Part shown: positions 49,569 to 62,570 of the stretch, piece by piece
Layout: every line of letters begins with the position of its first letter
Position numbering within the stretch: position 1 is the stretch's first letter
Assembly (NCBI GenBank): GCA_020091685.1
Contig: CM034600.1
Coordinates: 5,035,837-5,099,836, forward strand
Direction: 5' to 3'
DNA length: 64,000 nt
From: Lutjanus erythropterus
Lineage: Eukaryota; Chordata; Actinopteri; Lutjaniformes; Lutjanidae
Notes under the pieces: generated by a model
Database searches by the model: none
What the model saw: only the letters and a program-made list of their open reading frames with translations
Told to the model about the DNA's origin: nothing
Position numbers and translations under genes: made by a program

Positions 49569-49887
49569 AGGGTTGTTCTGATACCGATCAAAAACTGTCT
49601 AAATGGCCGGCATCAGTATCGGCAAGTGCAGGAGTATATGCATGGATTCAGTACCATGTAATTTATTAAACTCGAAACAAGATCCTGCTATTCCTAGGAT
49701 GTTGAAGTCACGTTGAATGGTATTCATTCCCCTTATGTATTTGTTTGTTAGTTTAATCTGAGCCAGGTCAGACAGCAATGATAGCAAGGTTATAATGGCT
49801 GTTCCATTTTACCCCAGTGGTACTCGGTATCAGCCAAAGTTTCGGTATTGGAATCGGGAAGGAAAAGCTTGTATCGAAACATCTCTG
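49569..49887. mobile_element. Non-autonomous hAT-like element, about 320 bp
   Basis: The left end AGGGTTGTTCTGATACCGAT and the right end, read on the other strand, CAGAGATGTTTCGATACAAG are imperfect inverted repeats. GATACCG-type words cluster at both sides (GGCATCAGTATCGGC; GGTACTCGGTATCAGCC), as in a fish hAT family known to me. No 8-bp target duplication is evident. Confidence 0.6.
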
Positions 49888-51252
49888 GTAGAGAAATTAC
49901 AAGACAGGGAGGAGAAGACATGATATAGCAGGAATGAGGCAGACGGAAAGAAGGAGGAAGGGAAGGAAGAAGAATTAAGTATAATAGAAAGACATCAGAG
50001 TTGGAGGGAGCAACACCAGCAGGAGACTGAACAGAAGGAGAGGAAGGAGCGAGCAAGTTGATGAAAGGAGGAGAAGGCTGGAGGCGTGGGAGGAGGATGC
50101 GGGAGATGTTTAACCATTCAGGAGATGAAAGGATACACGAGGGTCGTGACACCACCCGTGCCTCGTGTCTCCTTAGCATCTACTCAATAATTCCATGTCA
50201 TTTACGTAATGCTATCTGCCCTACTTTTTTTAACATTTTTTTAATTTCCTGGAAGCTCGGCTGCTGAAAATCATTTAATTGCATCGTGTGTTTGTCCTTA
50301 AGATTATAGAACTTACTTTTGTCTGCAGAACATAAATAGGAAATATTTAAATGTCACTGATGATTAAGTCACAGAGGATTCATTGTTCATTGCCTTGTTC
50401 CTGGCTGCTTCTCTCGTATACGTTGCTGTATACACACAGCAGGGCAGATTTAATATTTCTGTGTCATAAACTGAAAATATTAAGTGAGAACAGTCTGTGA
50501 AGACTTGTGGTTTTCAGTCCAAATGACACTTTCCTGTGTTGTTTCCCGTCTGACCCTTCTTCTCCTTCCCGTTAAAGGCTTAATAAACGTCAGTCCACTG
50601 GTGCTCCGAAAGGCACATGAGTAATCAAATGTGGGAAATTAGTTTTGAAAGAGTTTTGATGGTGCTCACTGTCTCAGTGGATAAATTTAATGGCCATCAA
50701 ACTGTTGAATGGTGCACTGAGGAGGAGGGACAGGGGAATTATCAAGTATCAATGCTCTTCAGTCCATTGTTCTTGCAGCTAACAGGCTGTATCAACCATA
50801 TGCAAAGTAAAGGACTAGATTTGATATTTTATTCTTAAAAGGCCTTCATTAAAAGACCAAATGTGTAGGGAAAAGGTTGTGAGTATTGATTGCATGGCTT
50901 TTTTTCTATTTAATTGGCAACTCCGCTGATATTCCTCCATATATTCTGTAAGAAGTTCAATTTAATTGTCACAAGGAGACTACTGCTCAGCCTGCTCTAC
51001 CAGAGGTCTATTAAAAACACTGTTTAGTTGCATTATAAGCACAGACTCCACTGTTCCACCCAAAGTCAACCAGATCAAAGCTTCATCTTTAACTGTCTGA
51101 TTGCCTGTATAATTCAGGCAACATTTAATATGATAGGTCTCAGGGTAAAGGGTGTGTGCATGCTGGGGGAAATTTGTGGCTACATGAATTAATTCGAGTT
51201 GACTTTTCCAAGTTGACTCATTTGTAAGTGCATGATTCAGAAAATACCAACA

Positions 51253-52194
51253 TGTTCTCATCCCAGGTCATCAAATACTGACACCGCTTTGTCGCTGAGC
51301 CATACTGATCCACGAAGTACCCTTTAGCGTCCATAAGAGATGTTACCCGAAAGCCCTTTGAACACGTGCAGGGCTTCTCCATCGTCACTTTTGAGTGAAA
51401 ACACTGACTTCCAGTTCCAGTACCAGACAAGCCCGAAATGGACCACCTGTGGAGTGGGGCCAAAGCTCACCAGACCACATCTGAGCCGGTTGCGGTGACA
51501 TCTCAGTGATCGTGTGAAAACCCCCTTTCCTCCCCCACAAACAAGTGGTTCATGTCTGTGCAGCAAGTGCTTAAAAGTATCCGTGTGTTCAGCTTGCAGT
51601 ATTACTGCAGCCTCTAACCGAGTCTCTGTAATTTGAACTTTAGTTTCCCTCCTGCTTTTAGGTATCTGCTTTATTTTTCTATTTCATTTTTGCTTTTAGC
51701 AGTGTAGGAATCGTGTCATGATACTGTTGGTGAAAAGCCAACGTTTCCTGGTTTTGGTGCTTCATAATAAAAACTTATAAAATAAAAAACATGAGACTTT
51801 TATTGTGAAGATTTTATAGGACATTAAATGTGTTTATCCACCATTTTTTCAGTTTTCTTCAAGTGGGTCCTGTTGTACTGGAGACTGTATTGAAAAGGGG
51901 CTATCAATAATTTTGTGAAATGATCACAGTTTGGTTATCTTTAGGCACCAAAACTACTTGGTTAGGTTTAAGAAAAGCTCATAGTTTGAATACAAGTACA
52001 ATGCAATACTACAGTACAGTACAATAACATCTGCATATGAAAATTATGTGATGTAAGTGAATTAATACAAATAACGTGACGCACGTAACTTATGTAATTT
52101 AAAACTTTAGATAATGCTGATATTTGGTTTCACACTCGACGTGAATCCTGGCTTCCTGGTTGAAAGTCCTGTGTATGACCTGGAAATGAGAACA
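51253..52194. mobile_element. 942-bp DNA transposon relic (TGTTCTCAT ends)
   Basis: The left end TGTTCTCATCCCAGGTCAT and the right end, read on the other strand, TGTTCTCATTTCCAGGTCAT match except for one inserted base and one change. Internal blocks GGCACCAAAACTACTTGG, AAGTTGAAAGTCC-like and GTTTCACACTCGACGTG agree with a percomorph repeat I recognise. Reverse-strand open frames at its left side have no recognised domain. Fragments of the same family appear at about 25.97 and 49.4 kb. Confidence 0.65.
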
Positions 52195-53934
52195 GGCTGA
52201 TAATACAGGTAGAATACAGGATAGCTGTTGATCTATACTAGATGTAAGCCCATGTTGTTCCGTAAGTCTTTATTCAAGTGCATAAAGTGCAAGGTAGCTG
52301 CAGCCATGTCATAGATTCCCTGTTTAACACGTTGTCATAGCTCCATTTTCTACCATCTTCGTAGGTTGTCTTTGTTGTTCCTGAAGTTGACAAGCAGTGT
52401 GAATTCCTTTGAGTTTGTGACAGTAAGTTCCCCTTGAAATGTGAATGCAAAAAATTCAGTCTTTCGACTCCTGATTAAGCCGTAATAAAGTCAAGGCTTT
52501 GTTTATATTCATACATTTATTTAGGTGTCAGAATCTGACTTCATAACAATGTGAACTCTTTCTGTGTTTTATCTTTACTGCATCACCCGCCTCGCTCCGT
52601 ATCCCCCACAGTAAAGGGCTGCGAAGAGTGGGTGGACACTCCAAAAGGCTTCTAACACAGTTCAAAGTGTCTTTTATTGAACAGAAGCGCTCCTGGTTTG
52701 GTGCGATGGGGTGCCTGCCCTCCTTCCACCTGAGACTGCGACTGAGGAACTCGGGTCATTTGAGCAAAATAGATGAAAAGTTTTTCCGTCGGATTGGAGC
52801 ACAGGGGATGAGTCACAAATGTAGAATAAAAGATGAAATAGGTCTCGCAAAAGAGAAGTGATCGCTTTCAAAAGTTTTTGGCCCCAGTGAATTTGCATAC
52901 AAGATGCTGCGAGATCTTTTGTTGTGAGGTTGGCGGTGTTGTGAATTGCTTAAACTTTTCCGACCCAGGACTCTCGGGACCAAGAAACTGATTCACTAGT
53001 TCCAAGACTAATGGAGGGAATGAACCAAAACACATGACAGCAGATCATGGAGAAGTCTGTATATTTTTCATGGGCTTTTATACTGACCTTGAAAGGTTGG
53101 CTGATTCTTAGGTGGGTCACAGAAATCTCTTATTATTCACTGGGTCATGGTCTAAAATGGGTTACGATTCTGTTTCTGGGTGGTTCCCACTTGACAAGGA
53201 GCACCGTGTCATTTTCCTCTCACAAGAAGAAACAAAACTCATCACATTTTGATCCTGCAAGCTGAAAAAAAGAGAACACTGGGCTGTATATATTGAAGAG
53301 CTTTTCATTATCTGTCATGTATCTACTGTGTCACCCTCAGAAATACACACACGCACGCACTCGCAAACAGATTGTGTATTTTTAGAGGCTCCTATCGATC
53401 CACTTGCTGATGCTTATCGCCTACATCCTCCTCTTTGACCACCCAGACCTGATAGCATCCAGATAGACACACAATCTGGCTCGGTCATCAGAGATAGCAC
53501 ACAGGGCAGTGCTATTCTAATGGAGACATGTGTGATGAAGAGCTCTGTAGAGTCAAAGGACTGGGGGTCTTTTCCCAGCAGGCACGGTATCTTTTCTATA
53601 GCTTGATAGCTTAACCTACTACAAAGCTGGACTGTTGCACAATCATGCTACAGATTGTGTTTCTGGATGGCCATCTCCCACCAGGAACTCTGGACATTTC
53701 AGTCACTTAGTGGCTCATAAAATTAACTACAGGAAGAATACAGAAAGCACAAACGGACCAGATGGTCAGTCTCTGGCTTTGATACTGAAAAAGATACATG
53801 AAGCAGGTGTAAAGTAACAAAAAACACATATTACACTCCCTTTAAATTGGTAATAATCAATATTTTTTTTAAATGTATTCAAAAATAATGGGAAATGATG
53901 CGACAGAAGTTGCTTGTAGTAAGGAAATTGCAAA

Positions 53935-54290
53935 GAATTATCATGCATGTCTGCAGCTCCCCTCGGCTTTAGAGAGCTTTATATCTAGTTTCGGTTCATT
54001 ATTTAGCCGTCTGGCCCACAACTTTTCTGTTGTGGTTTGCTTTTGTACACATCAGGCAGCTGCTTTCATTGAAAAAGCTGTAAATAGCCACTGGGCGCCA
54101 CCTGCTCAGCACCCAACAGCTAACAGACACAATTAGCAACTAGCTGGTGAAAACAGTGAAGGATTTAGCAGCTAAAGAGCCTCAAATTTCCCTCGGGAGG
54201 TGGTGGAGACCAAAAACAGAGCAAAAAAGAGGGTGAATATTGGACTTACATCACCCAGAAACATGACCCTAAATTAATGTAACTGCTGGA
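53935..54290 (+). repeat. Interspersed repeat fragment
   Basis: Consecutive blocks GCATGTCTGCAGCTCCCCTC, GGCAGCTGCTTTCATTGAAA, GGATTTAGCAGCTAAAGAGC, GGTGGTGGAGACCAAAAAC and GTGAATATTGGACTTACATC match, in order, a percomorph repeat known to me. No inverted ends found. Confidence 0.55.
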
Positions 54291-54765
54291 TATTTAAATG
54301 AGCAACTGTATCTTGAGTAGTTTACTATATCAACTTAAAAGATGATGATATGTAAATGTTTGGTTGATAATAGCAGGTTTAAAGGGATGTTCCTCATAAA
54401 TCATGTCCCTGTCGATTGTAAAAGTGTAATTTTGCCAGTGCCAAGCGTGGCTAACAACAGCCACACTCATGCTAATACCATCAGCCTGCTCTCCTTGCAG
54501 GTTATCATTCACATGCCTGTGCTGCATGTGGTTATGCATTGCTCGACCTGAGTGATGATATGCCACTTTATTCTGACATAACCTCATTTTCATTTTGTAA
54601 ATCATAATATTGCCAAATCATGCTGGTTTGGGTGTCATCTTTGTCCCACTTTACATCACGCTGGTTCAGAATTAGAAATAGAAACATTCATCTCTGCGGG
54701 GAAATTGTTAACATTACAGGTGCTTCCATTCAAGAATAGAAAATATATATATAAGTATAGAAAAA

Positions 54766-54788
54766 GGATGGATGGATGGATGGATGGA
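54766..54788. repeat. (GGAT)n microsatellite
   Basis: Five to six GGAT units. Confidence 0.9.
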
Positions 54789-56089
54789 GAAAATGTAAAT
54801 CAAGCTAAATTAATATATAAATGCTTTAATAACAATGCAGTATGTGTTGCACAGGTGAGTTATTGCACAAGTTATTGTGTATTATTGTGTATTGTGTATT
54901 GTATTGTAATTGTAATGACAGTCAGTAGAGCACAGTTGAAGTATAAATAGAGAATAAGTATTGAGGTTATAGTTGCTCTCAGGGGTGAAATAAGTCCAGG
55001 ATGATAGCCCAACTGCCAGGCCTACAACTCCAGCTAGTGTCAGATGGCTGTGTAACATTGTGAATGCAACAGTTAACCAGGATTTTACATTAATACAATA
55101 CTAATAGTTGGTTTAACTAGCTAGTATTAGAAGTGGCAACATTATTACTTGATCCGCAATGGTCCTGAATAAGGGTTTGGTTTTGTCATACAGGAAAATA
55201 ATAAAAGATATGAGGCACATTTAAACTGACTGTAATTTTCTGCACGCTTCTGGTGCTTGATGCAAGTTTATCACAAACACATTATAATAAAAACAGTGAA
55301 TGATTTTTCCAGCTCAGGAAAGCATTTCTGAGAAGAATCGTCCAGTGCAAAAGAAGGGATGCGTTTTATGTTTCTGGTTTGCAGAACAAGGCAAGAACAG
55401 AGGTTTGAACGAGTCGTGATGGCCACAATATCCAAACAAATGAAAGACCACTACCCACGGAAACTTCAGGGTTCGACCGGCAAGCCACGTCTGGGTTTAA
55501 AATCACCATGGCAATGACCATTTAGCATCAAGATAAATATAACTCAGAGCAGTTCTGAGTACGCCATTATTTAATCAATATCTGGACAGGAGAGGGTTAT
55601 ACTCAGTTAGCCTTGGTCATAAGGCTGAAAAAAAGCCAAGAGGTCCTACACCTCTGACAAAGTATGGCTCAGAGTATTACAAAGTACATAGTGAACCAGT
55701 CAACAAGCTGAACACAATCCATATATTAAACATTATTAGTCTGAAGCAGCGGGGCCCGCAAGAGCATCGTAGCACAACCCCGCTGCTGTGCTGATGGATA
55801 TCAGTCTATGTCTGGCCTTTGTTTGACCTCTCCTCTCTGCTTTTTACATAAAGAGATCCACAGCATTCAGCATGTAGGCAGCCACAAGGGCAAGTGTCTT
55901 ATTGTACAGCATGCACTCTGAGCAAGGCAGAAATAGTGGGAAGTCATGAATTATTGGTTAATAAAGCTCTCAAATTCAAATGGCTTTATTGGCATGATGT
56001 ACCACTGTACTCTCTCCATTCTGACATGTCTTGCACTGTTTCCTATGGGGCTATAAGAGACAGATACTGAGACATAAAGAAAAAGTTCA

Positions 56090-57111
56090 GTAACGTTTTA
56101 TTTGAAACAGTGTGCATAAGACTCATTACACTGCCGTGTCATAAAGGTGTCTTTATGAATGTTTAGAGAATCTTGTCATTGAGTGTCATTCAAACAATTA
56201 TGTCTTTTTTAATGGAAAGTTAATGTTGTTTGAGGTGTCTTTGTTATGGCAACTTGACATTAACCAAGACAACTTAACCTGTCAGTGTCTTTTTATGACA
56301 ACTTGACATTAGCAGACTTAAAGAAATGTTTTAGCTTTATGTCTTAACATTACATTATACTGTCATATGTGTTCAGTTTTGACATTGGCTGTCATGAGAC
56401 CATTATAATTGCATCATGAATATTTCCTTGACCTCAACTAAACTGGTAGATAGACTCGTCATAAAAATGTCAGTTTTATTACACTGTTAAATGCTTTTGT
56501 AACCGTGTCATGAATAATTTCCCAGACTTCAACTAAAGAGCTGCTATTAGGACTTGTCATAAAGATGTCAATAAATGTTTTAAGGCCAGTTTGATGACAG
56601 AGTATAGTACCAAGTTGACTTAGTTTACAGAGTCAGCTTATAGATAGATAGCGGTTAGCTAGTTTGCATGTTGCTGAAGTAGGCCACTGACCACTGTCGG
56701 TCTCTGACACTTCCCGATCTGGTCAGGATCTCCAGTTCGACCAGACTCAGCTAGACCCTGATGTGTTGATAACACTAGCATTGCGGGGGATTGTTTTTGA
56801 TTCAAACCTTTGGTCGGACCGTGTTCAAAACCAACCAGACGTGACAGTATAATGTAATGTTAAACCGTAAAACCAAGCAGTTTCTTTAAGTTTGATAATG
56901 TCGTTGTCATAACAGGCATTATATATTATTATTTTATATTATGTTACCCTGGTTACTGTCAGGTTTTCCTAACAAAGACATCTCAAACAATGTCAGCTTC
57001 TATTAAAAACATCATTTATGTAATGACACCAAATGACAACAGCCATAAAGGCTGGTGTCAAGACATGGTTATTACAGTGTAATGACACATGCCTTCAAAT
57101 AAAGTGTTACC
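56090..57111. mobile_element. 1.0-kb non-autonomous DNA transposon (GTAACRYTTTATTTGAA ends)
   Basis: The left end GTAACGTTTTATTTGAAACA and the right end, read on the other strand, GGTAACACTTTATTTGAAGG are long imperfect inverted repeats, both followed by CATTACACTG. The interior has many GTCAT/ATGTC words (e.g. TGTCATAAAGATGTC) and no protein trace. A distinct block at about 56600-56870 may be a later insertion. I recognise the ends as a hAT-like fish family; the superfamily is not proven. Confidence 0.7.
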
Positions 57112-60039
57112 AGATGTTCATAATGAAGAGCAAGGGAAGTAAAGATGCGTCTGAATAGAAAAACCATTGGAGATCTATCCAGAAGAGCTTCATGACCTGT
57201 CTCTGAGCTGATTGAATAGAGAGATCTACAGGGATTACTAGCATGACCCACTGCACGTTATTGTGGTATTCTCTGGTGTGTGTGTGTATGTGAGCGTGTG
57301 TCTGTGTTACTTTCTGATTTATCCTCTAAGGGTGTAACTATATTAGTGTCTAAAACGGAGACATTTCTCAACAGATGACTCTTCCTCTTTCCCTCCTGGG
57401 AGATGTGGTCATCATATCAGGTCCTTTTTCTTTCTTTCCGTGTGTGTCTGTGTGTGTGTGTTTTAACAGCGCTGGTCGATGGGGTCTCGCCCCCTCCTTT
57501 CTGAAATGGTTCATTGGACTGTAACGCTAATCCGTGGGGACGCCCTACACTGCGGTGACCCCCCCTGACACTCACACACATAGACAAATACACACAGACT
57601 CCCTCATCCATCATACTCGGGGGTTGTCAGCGCCTCATGGAGGTGGCCTCATGGGTGACAGCCAGCAGCCAATCGGGGCTCTCGCCTCATCTCTGACATC
57701 ACTGTAAATATACTGTCTCTGTTCTGATAGAAAGTAATTAAAAGTGAAGCAAAGAAAGTACATAGATAATGTGATGACTTAAGGTGTGTCACAGCTAGAT
57801 ATAAATTAAGTAAATGTCATGTTTTTACTGTAAATATACAGACGCCTCCACATGTTTGTCGTTCTTTCACTCGCTGGCTTCTGTTTGTTTCTGCTCAAAG
57901 TCATCCAACAAACCAACAAAGATGTGAGGAAAAAGAGGCTTTGGAGGAAAGATAAAGTGAACATGAAAACTGGGTAGAGCGTGCTAGACCAGCGGGAAGC
58001 CGTGACTTCAGGCGTCATCCCAGTTAAATAAACAGCAGAGCAGGTTGAAACCAGAGGCTGGGAGGGAGGATCAGATGAAAGAGGATAGGAAGATGTACAG
58101 AGAGAGCAGGAAAGTAAACTGAAGTAAGAGGGAAAGAGGCTGAAAAGGAGAGGTGTAATCAGGGTGAATAAAAAAAGTGCTCTGTGGAATATTATCTGTG
58201 GTTCAGTTGTGGGAAATGAAGATGACATAAGATACAACTGGCCCATCTAAACCCTTGTGTTTTTCGTTATATAGCAGTTTACAGACTGACATCAGCTAAA
58301 GCTAACTGTCCAGGATCCAACATTCTGAGAAAGCTAAGCTAATCGATTGCATCACTGTTCAAATGCACTTCATTGTGCACATCAGTCAGGAATTATATCC
58401 TTACTGTGACCTTCAGGATCTCAGTCACTCCTTATTTACTTCATATTCCAACAAGTAGCCTTGATCCACTGAAGGGATCTGCCTTAAAAGGAAGTTTTTT
58501 CGGCCTGACCAAATCAGCACTTTCTTAAATATGGTCTTGAAATGTGAAAAAGTGCATGAACTTTGGGATTAAACAACCTCAAAAATATCTGTCTTGACTG
58601 GCCCCCATTGACTCAGTTCTCCTGTTACTTACTGATGACTCTAAATTGAATTTGCTTGAATTGTTATTGTTATTTTCCCTATACTATGGAGAACAGTGGA
58701 TGAGTTAACAAGGGAGTGGTTTCGGACACCTGTGTTGTCAGTCATCAGTAAGGAGTAACGCCACAGCTAAGACCCACTGATTTGTACAGTGACAATGGTG
58801 GTTCAGTATTTTCAGTTCAGCCAGAGGATTTGTTTGTAGGCCTACATGTATGAACACCACTGCAGCCTTGATCATATTCCAGTACGGACAGTCGTGGATA
58901 TGCGTTCTACACACGCTGCAGATGGGGGGTATTCATATGCAGAGATTTCACACGTGCACCAGAAAACATGATGGCGACTTTTTGACAGCAGCAATAACTC
59001 AACCGAGCAACAAAAACATTTCGAAAAAGAAGACAATGCGTGTGTGACTGCTTAATGAGACGTCTGAGCGGTGACAAATTCCAGGGTGCACAGTGATCAG
59101 CATGAACCCAAGGCTATGTTGGCACTTAGCAGTTTGGCACTTTTAAAATTTGAAGAAGCAATTAGCTGATTTTTTTTTTTTTTTCTCGCTTCTCTACCTT
59201 GTAAATTCTGGAAGTGTTCAACTTTCTGTTTCCCATTTTTCAGTTGTCAGTATTTCCAACATTCCCACAATGCATTAGCCTTCATATTATAGGCCTTTCT
59301 GCAGCAGACACTTTGACATGTCAAAGCAGGAAAAGCACAGGTGAAGCAAATACTGTTAGCAATAACTCTGAATATGATTTATGTCAGGAAAATAAACAAG
59401 ACTTCGCTGATAGCATCATGGTGACATTTATTTCACTAAAATACAATTTGGATCATTTTTTATCAGTTGCTTCTCCAATTACTGTTCATGACTTATTTAC
59501 AAAAAAAAAAGAATTGTTGAACGCAGGGTTTGAACTTTTCTCGGCACCTGAAGTAGGGCATGGCAGAAAAAGTTTGAGAACCACTCATTTAAGTAGGCTA
59601 TACCATGCTAGTGGGTCAGTCATGTATAGTACCTGAAACCTGGAACATCATTATTGTTATTAATTACAGCTGTGCTTTTCTTAGCTATGACATGTGGAAA
59701 TGTCTGTGAACAGGGACTAATGTTAGACAGAAATGCCCTAGAAAACCTCGCTTGAGATCTCAGTGTGCATGTAGCATTTCTGGGTTTGCCATTCATCCAG
59801 TATGATGAGACTACATAGTCATATAGTTAGTTAATATTCACGTAGTATACATCCAGCTTTCCAGTTGAAAACACAGTGAGAATATATCAATCAGTTCCCA
59901 AAAATGTAGCCTAGGGGTTCTGCAGGAGGCGCAGTGTATGGGCCTTCAGATGCCAGAAGACCTAACAGAGATATTTTATTGGTTGTATGGAAGACTAATT
60001 TTTTTTTTCTGAAGGCTTACCTTCCCGCCTTTGATCACA

Positions 60040-60560
60040 GTGTCTGTGTATTTGGCCCCAAGGCTACTGTAAAACACTCCACAGGCCCAAGACTGCACTA
60101 GCTTACTGCGCAGAGCCAGAGGGCAAGATTTAGCCTTTGATCGGTGTGTGTGTTGCAGTTAGTGTTAGTAGTGTGGGGGTAAATGTGTTTGGTTTGTGTG
60201 TATATTATGTGCATTTTGGGTCTATCTATCTGGATGTAACATCGTGTGTGCGCCTGCATTACCCGTCTGGGAAATAGTTTAGATATAAGCGGTGTGTACG
60301 ACTCCCATGTTGCGGCGCTCCACCCCTGCCTCGCTCTGTTGGGAACTTGACCTCCATGACTCTCATCCCCCACTTTAATAAGTGAGTGTATGGCTCCCAA
60401 GACCTCGCCTCGCCTCCTCATCTCCTCCCCTCCTTCCCTTCTCGCTTCACCTCTCCTCACCCTTTCTTATCCCGTGGTTTATCTCTGCTCATCCTCCGCA
60501 TCGCTGTTCATCCCCGACTCGCGCTGCAGTAAATTTCTATCTCAACAAGGCCTTTCTGTG
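60040..60560. promoter_or_regulatory. Candidate intronic regulatory block
   Basis: Non-repetitive, moderately GC-rich sequence with some CpG (GTTGCGGCGCTCCACCCC near 60309, CTCGCCTCGCCTCC near 60404). Opposite-strand open frames have no recognised domain. Weak, composition-based call. Confidence 0.18.
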
Positions 60561-60671
60561 GATGATGTGTGCTGGTAGTTGTACTGGGGAGGTTCCAGTG
60601 GCTGGAACTGGGAGGCACCCTGGTTTGAATCAGGAGGAAGTTGTTTCTGGAAAGGAAGAGGCCACCAATTA

Positions 60672-60800
60672 AAGGGATAGTTTGGGTTATTTGAAATTGG
60701 GTTGTATGAGGTACTTATCCATAGTCAGTGTATTACCTACAGTAGATGCAGGTTGGTATATTCCCAGTTTGGAGAAGCAGCAGGAGTACTGGTGTAGGAA
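60672..60800 (+). repeat. Left end of fold-back MITE (AAGGGATAGTTTGGG family)
   Basis: It starts AAGGGATAGTTTGGGTTATT and has GGGTTGTATGAGGTACTTAT, CTACAGTAGATGCAGG and TTTGGAGAAGCAGCAGGAGT. It is homologous, in opposite orientation, to the outer right end of the fold-back at 62571-63264. TTA borders both outer ends. Interior not recognised after about 60800. Confidence 0.7.
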
Positions 60801-61000
60801 TTAATATCTGTTTAAAGATAAGATGTGTAACTTGTTTGTTTGGCTTAATAAACAGGAGAACTGTCTGAACTCATAGAGAAGTAGTCCCTCCTTCAATTTG
60901 ATTAAAAAAAATAAAATAAAAAAAATAAAAATCCTAATCAGAAAATTTGGAGACAAGTGGTTTTCATCAATGCTGGTTCTAATTTTGACATTTCTTAATA

Positions 61001-61001
61001 C

Positions 61002-61049
<48 letters not shown>

Positions 61050-61072
61050 GTATATGTATATATATATATATT
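61001..61072. repeat. (TA)n microsatellite with interruptions
   Basis: About 72 bases of alternating TA with a few TG/CA changes; the tyrosine-isoleucine open frame is an artefact. Confidence 0.97.
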
Positions 61073-61144
61073 TAATCAGCCTCTCATGAATTAAAAACAG
61101 CTCAAAACGTCAATTACTGTTTAAAATTTAGGGTATCCTCTATG

Positions 61145-61745
61145 TCAGTCATAACCAAACACTGGGTTGGGACCCACAGGTGGGTCATAGGAGATTTTAT
61201 TTGGGTCACCAAATAAATAAAAGGACAATGGAAAAAATTTAGTAGTATCTTAATTATATTCTCATGATTCATGAAATCTCAGCCTAAATGTATTTAATTC
61301 TCATTTCACACAGGGCTGCAAATAATATACTGCCAATCAATCTGTCCATTACATTCACAATTGATCGATCAGTTGTTGGTGAAAAATGGTAAAAGATATT
61401 GATCAGTGTTTCCATGTTTGGACCTATTTTTCAAGTCTTTCCTGTGGCAGTTATTTTCTGGGTCAATTAATCAGTTTTTTCAATTAATTGATTAGTTGTT
61501 TGGGCCATAAAATGTCAGAAAATGGTAAAAAAAAAAATTAATTCTGTCACAATCTTGTCAATTGAAAAATACATCCAAAAATGTCAAAACAGGTGGAGCC
61601 TACAGACATATGTCTGGCAATCTGGCAATAATTTTCCCACTAATTGATTAGTTGTTTGGTCCATAAAATGTTTGTTTGGTTTGGTTTGACATTCTTTGAA
61701 AGTGGGTCCTCAGGAAAAAAAAAAGTTTGGCAAACTCTGCTAGAT
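61145..61745. repeat. Interspersed repeat (GGGTTGGGACCCAC type) split by an insertion
   Basis: The left part has AACCAAACACTGGGTTGGGA and CAGGTGGGTCATAGG. The right part, after 61690, has GAAAGTGGGTCCTCAGG and AAAAGTTTGGCAAACTCTGC. Together they resemble one fish repeat interrupted by the element at 61311-61680. Confidence 0.55.
61311..61680. mobile_element. Nested, rearranged copies of the GGGCTGCAA MITE
   Basis: It starts CAGGGCTGCAAATAATATAC. The blocks CAATTAATTGATTAGTTGTT and GGCCATAAAATGTCAGAAAA are repeated further on as ACTAATTGATTAGTTGTTTG and GTCCATAAAATG, so two partial copies are joined. Same family as 46917-47244. Confidence 0.6.
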
Positions 61746-62570
61746 GTCATGAGATTTATATAAAAAACAGAAGGTTAATGCCCTCTAACTGACCACCTCC
61801 CCCTGCACCCGCTCTTCAGTCCAAGAAACAGTGCTCATTTTCAAATATATGGTGGTCAAGACTCTTTCACAGGGGTTTGCACTATTTTTTGCTTATCATC
61901 TAGTTACTGTTTTTTACATTTTGGCACTTTTGATGGCTGTAGAAGCAACAGCAGGGCTACAGCTCTGTAATGACACTCTAGCATTAGCGTTAGCTCAGGT
62001 AGCTACTGCACAGATGCAACACTGAAACTTTTTCAAAAAGGGCCACGAATGTGCTTCTAGTGACTGTCAAAGCTCTCGCAGACTCTGTGTGTTTCCAGTG
62101 TTTCTCCACGGTGGCTGGTTAGCTCCAACTATTAGCGGTGTCTAATCTGTCTTTCTGGTTTGATCAGTGTCACCAGCTATTTTCCAATGAAAGTAGCTAG
62201 CACTGCTTCCAAAAGTTGCTAAAAGTTGCCAGATCATCTCAGGTGCTCATTTGCATATTGATGACGTCTTCAGGCAAGCAAGTATTTGCATTAAGTGTTG
62301 GTTGCAGCAAGGAACGGATCACCTTCAGCCATATAAAAGGTAGATAGAGAAACTTTTTGCCAAATAATCACAAACTCACTTCATGGACATCATATGCTTG
62401 AATTAAAGAAAGTAAAAAATAAATCTACAAAGGAAGAGAAAAGATCAAACAAACTATTTAAATATTAACAAGACCAAACTATTTAAATATTTACCAGATA
62501 TTATTTATTATTCTTTCACAGATTTATTCTTTTTTATGGCATTCCTATGACTCCGAGATCAGGAGATAAA

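Noticed and set aside
52610-52670. CCCCCACAG acceptor-like site followed by GTAAAGGGCTGCGAAGAG-like sequence, considered as an exon start
   Set aside because: The frame that follows stops within about 15 codons and has no plexin similarity or donor.
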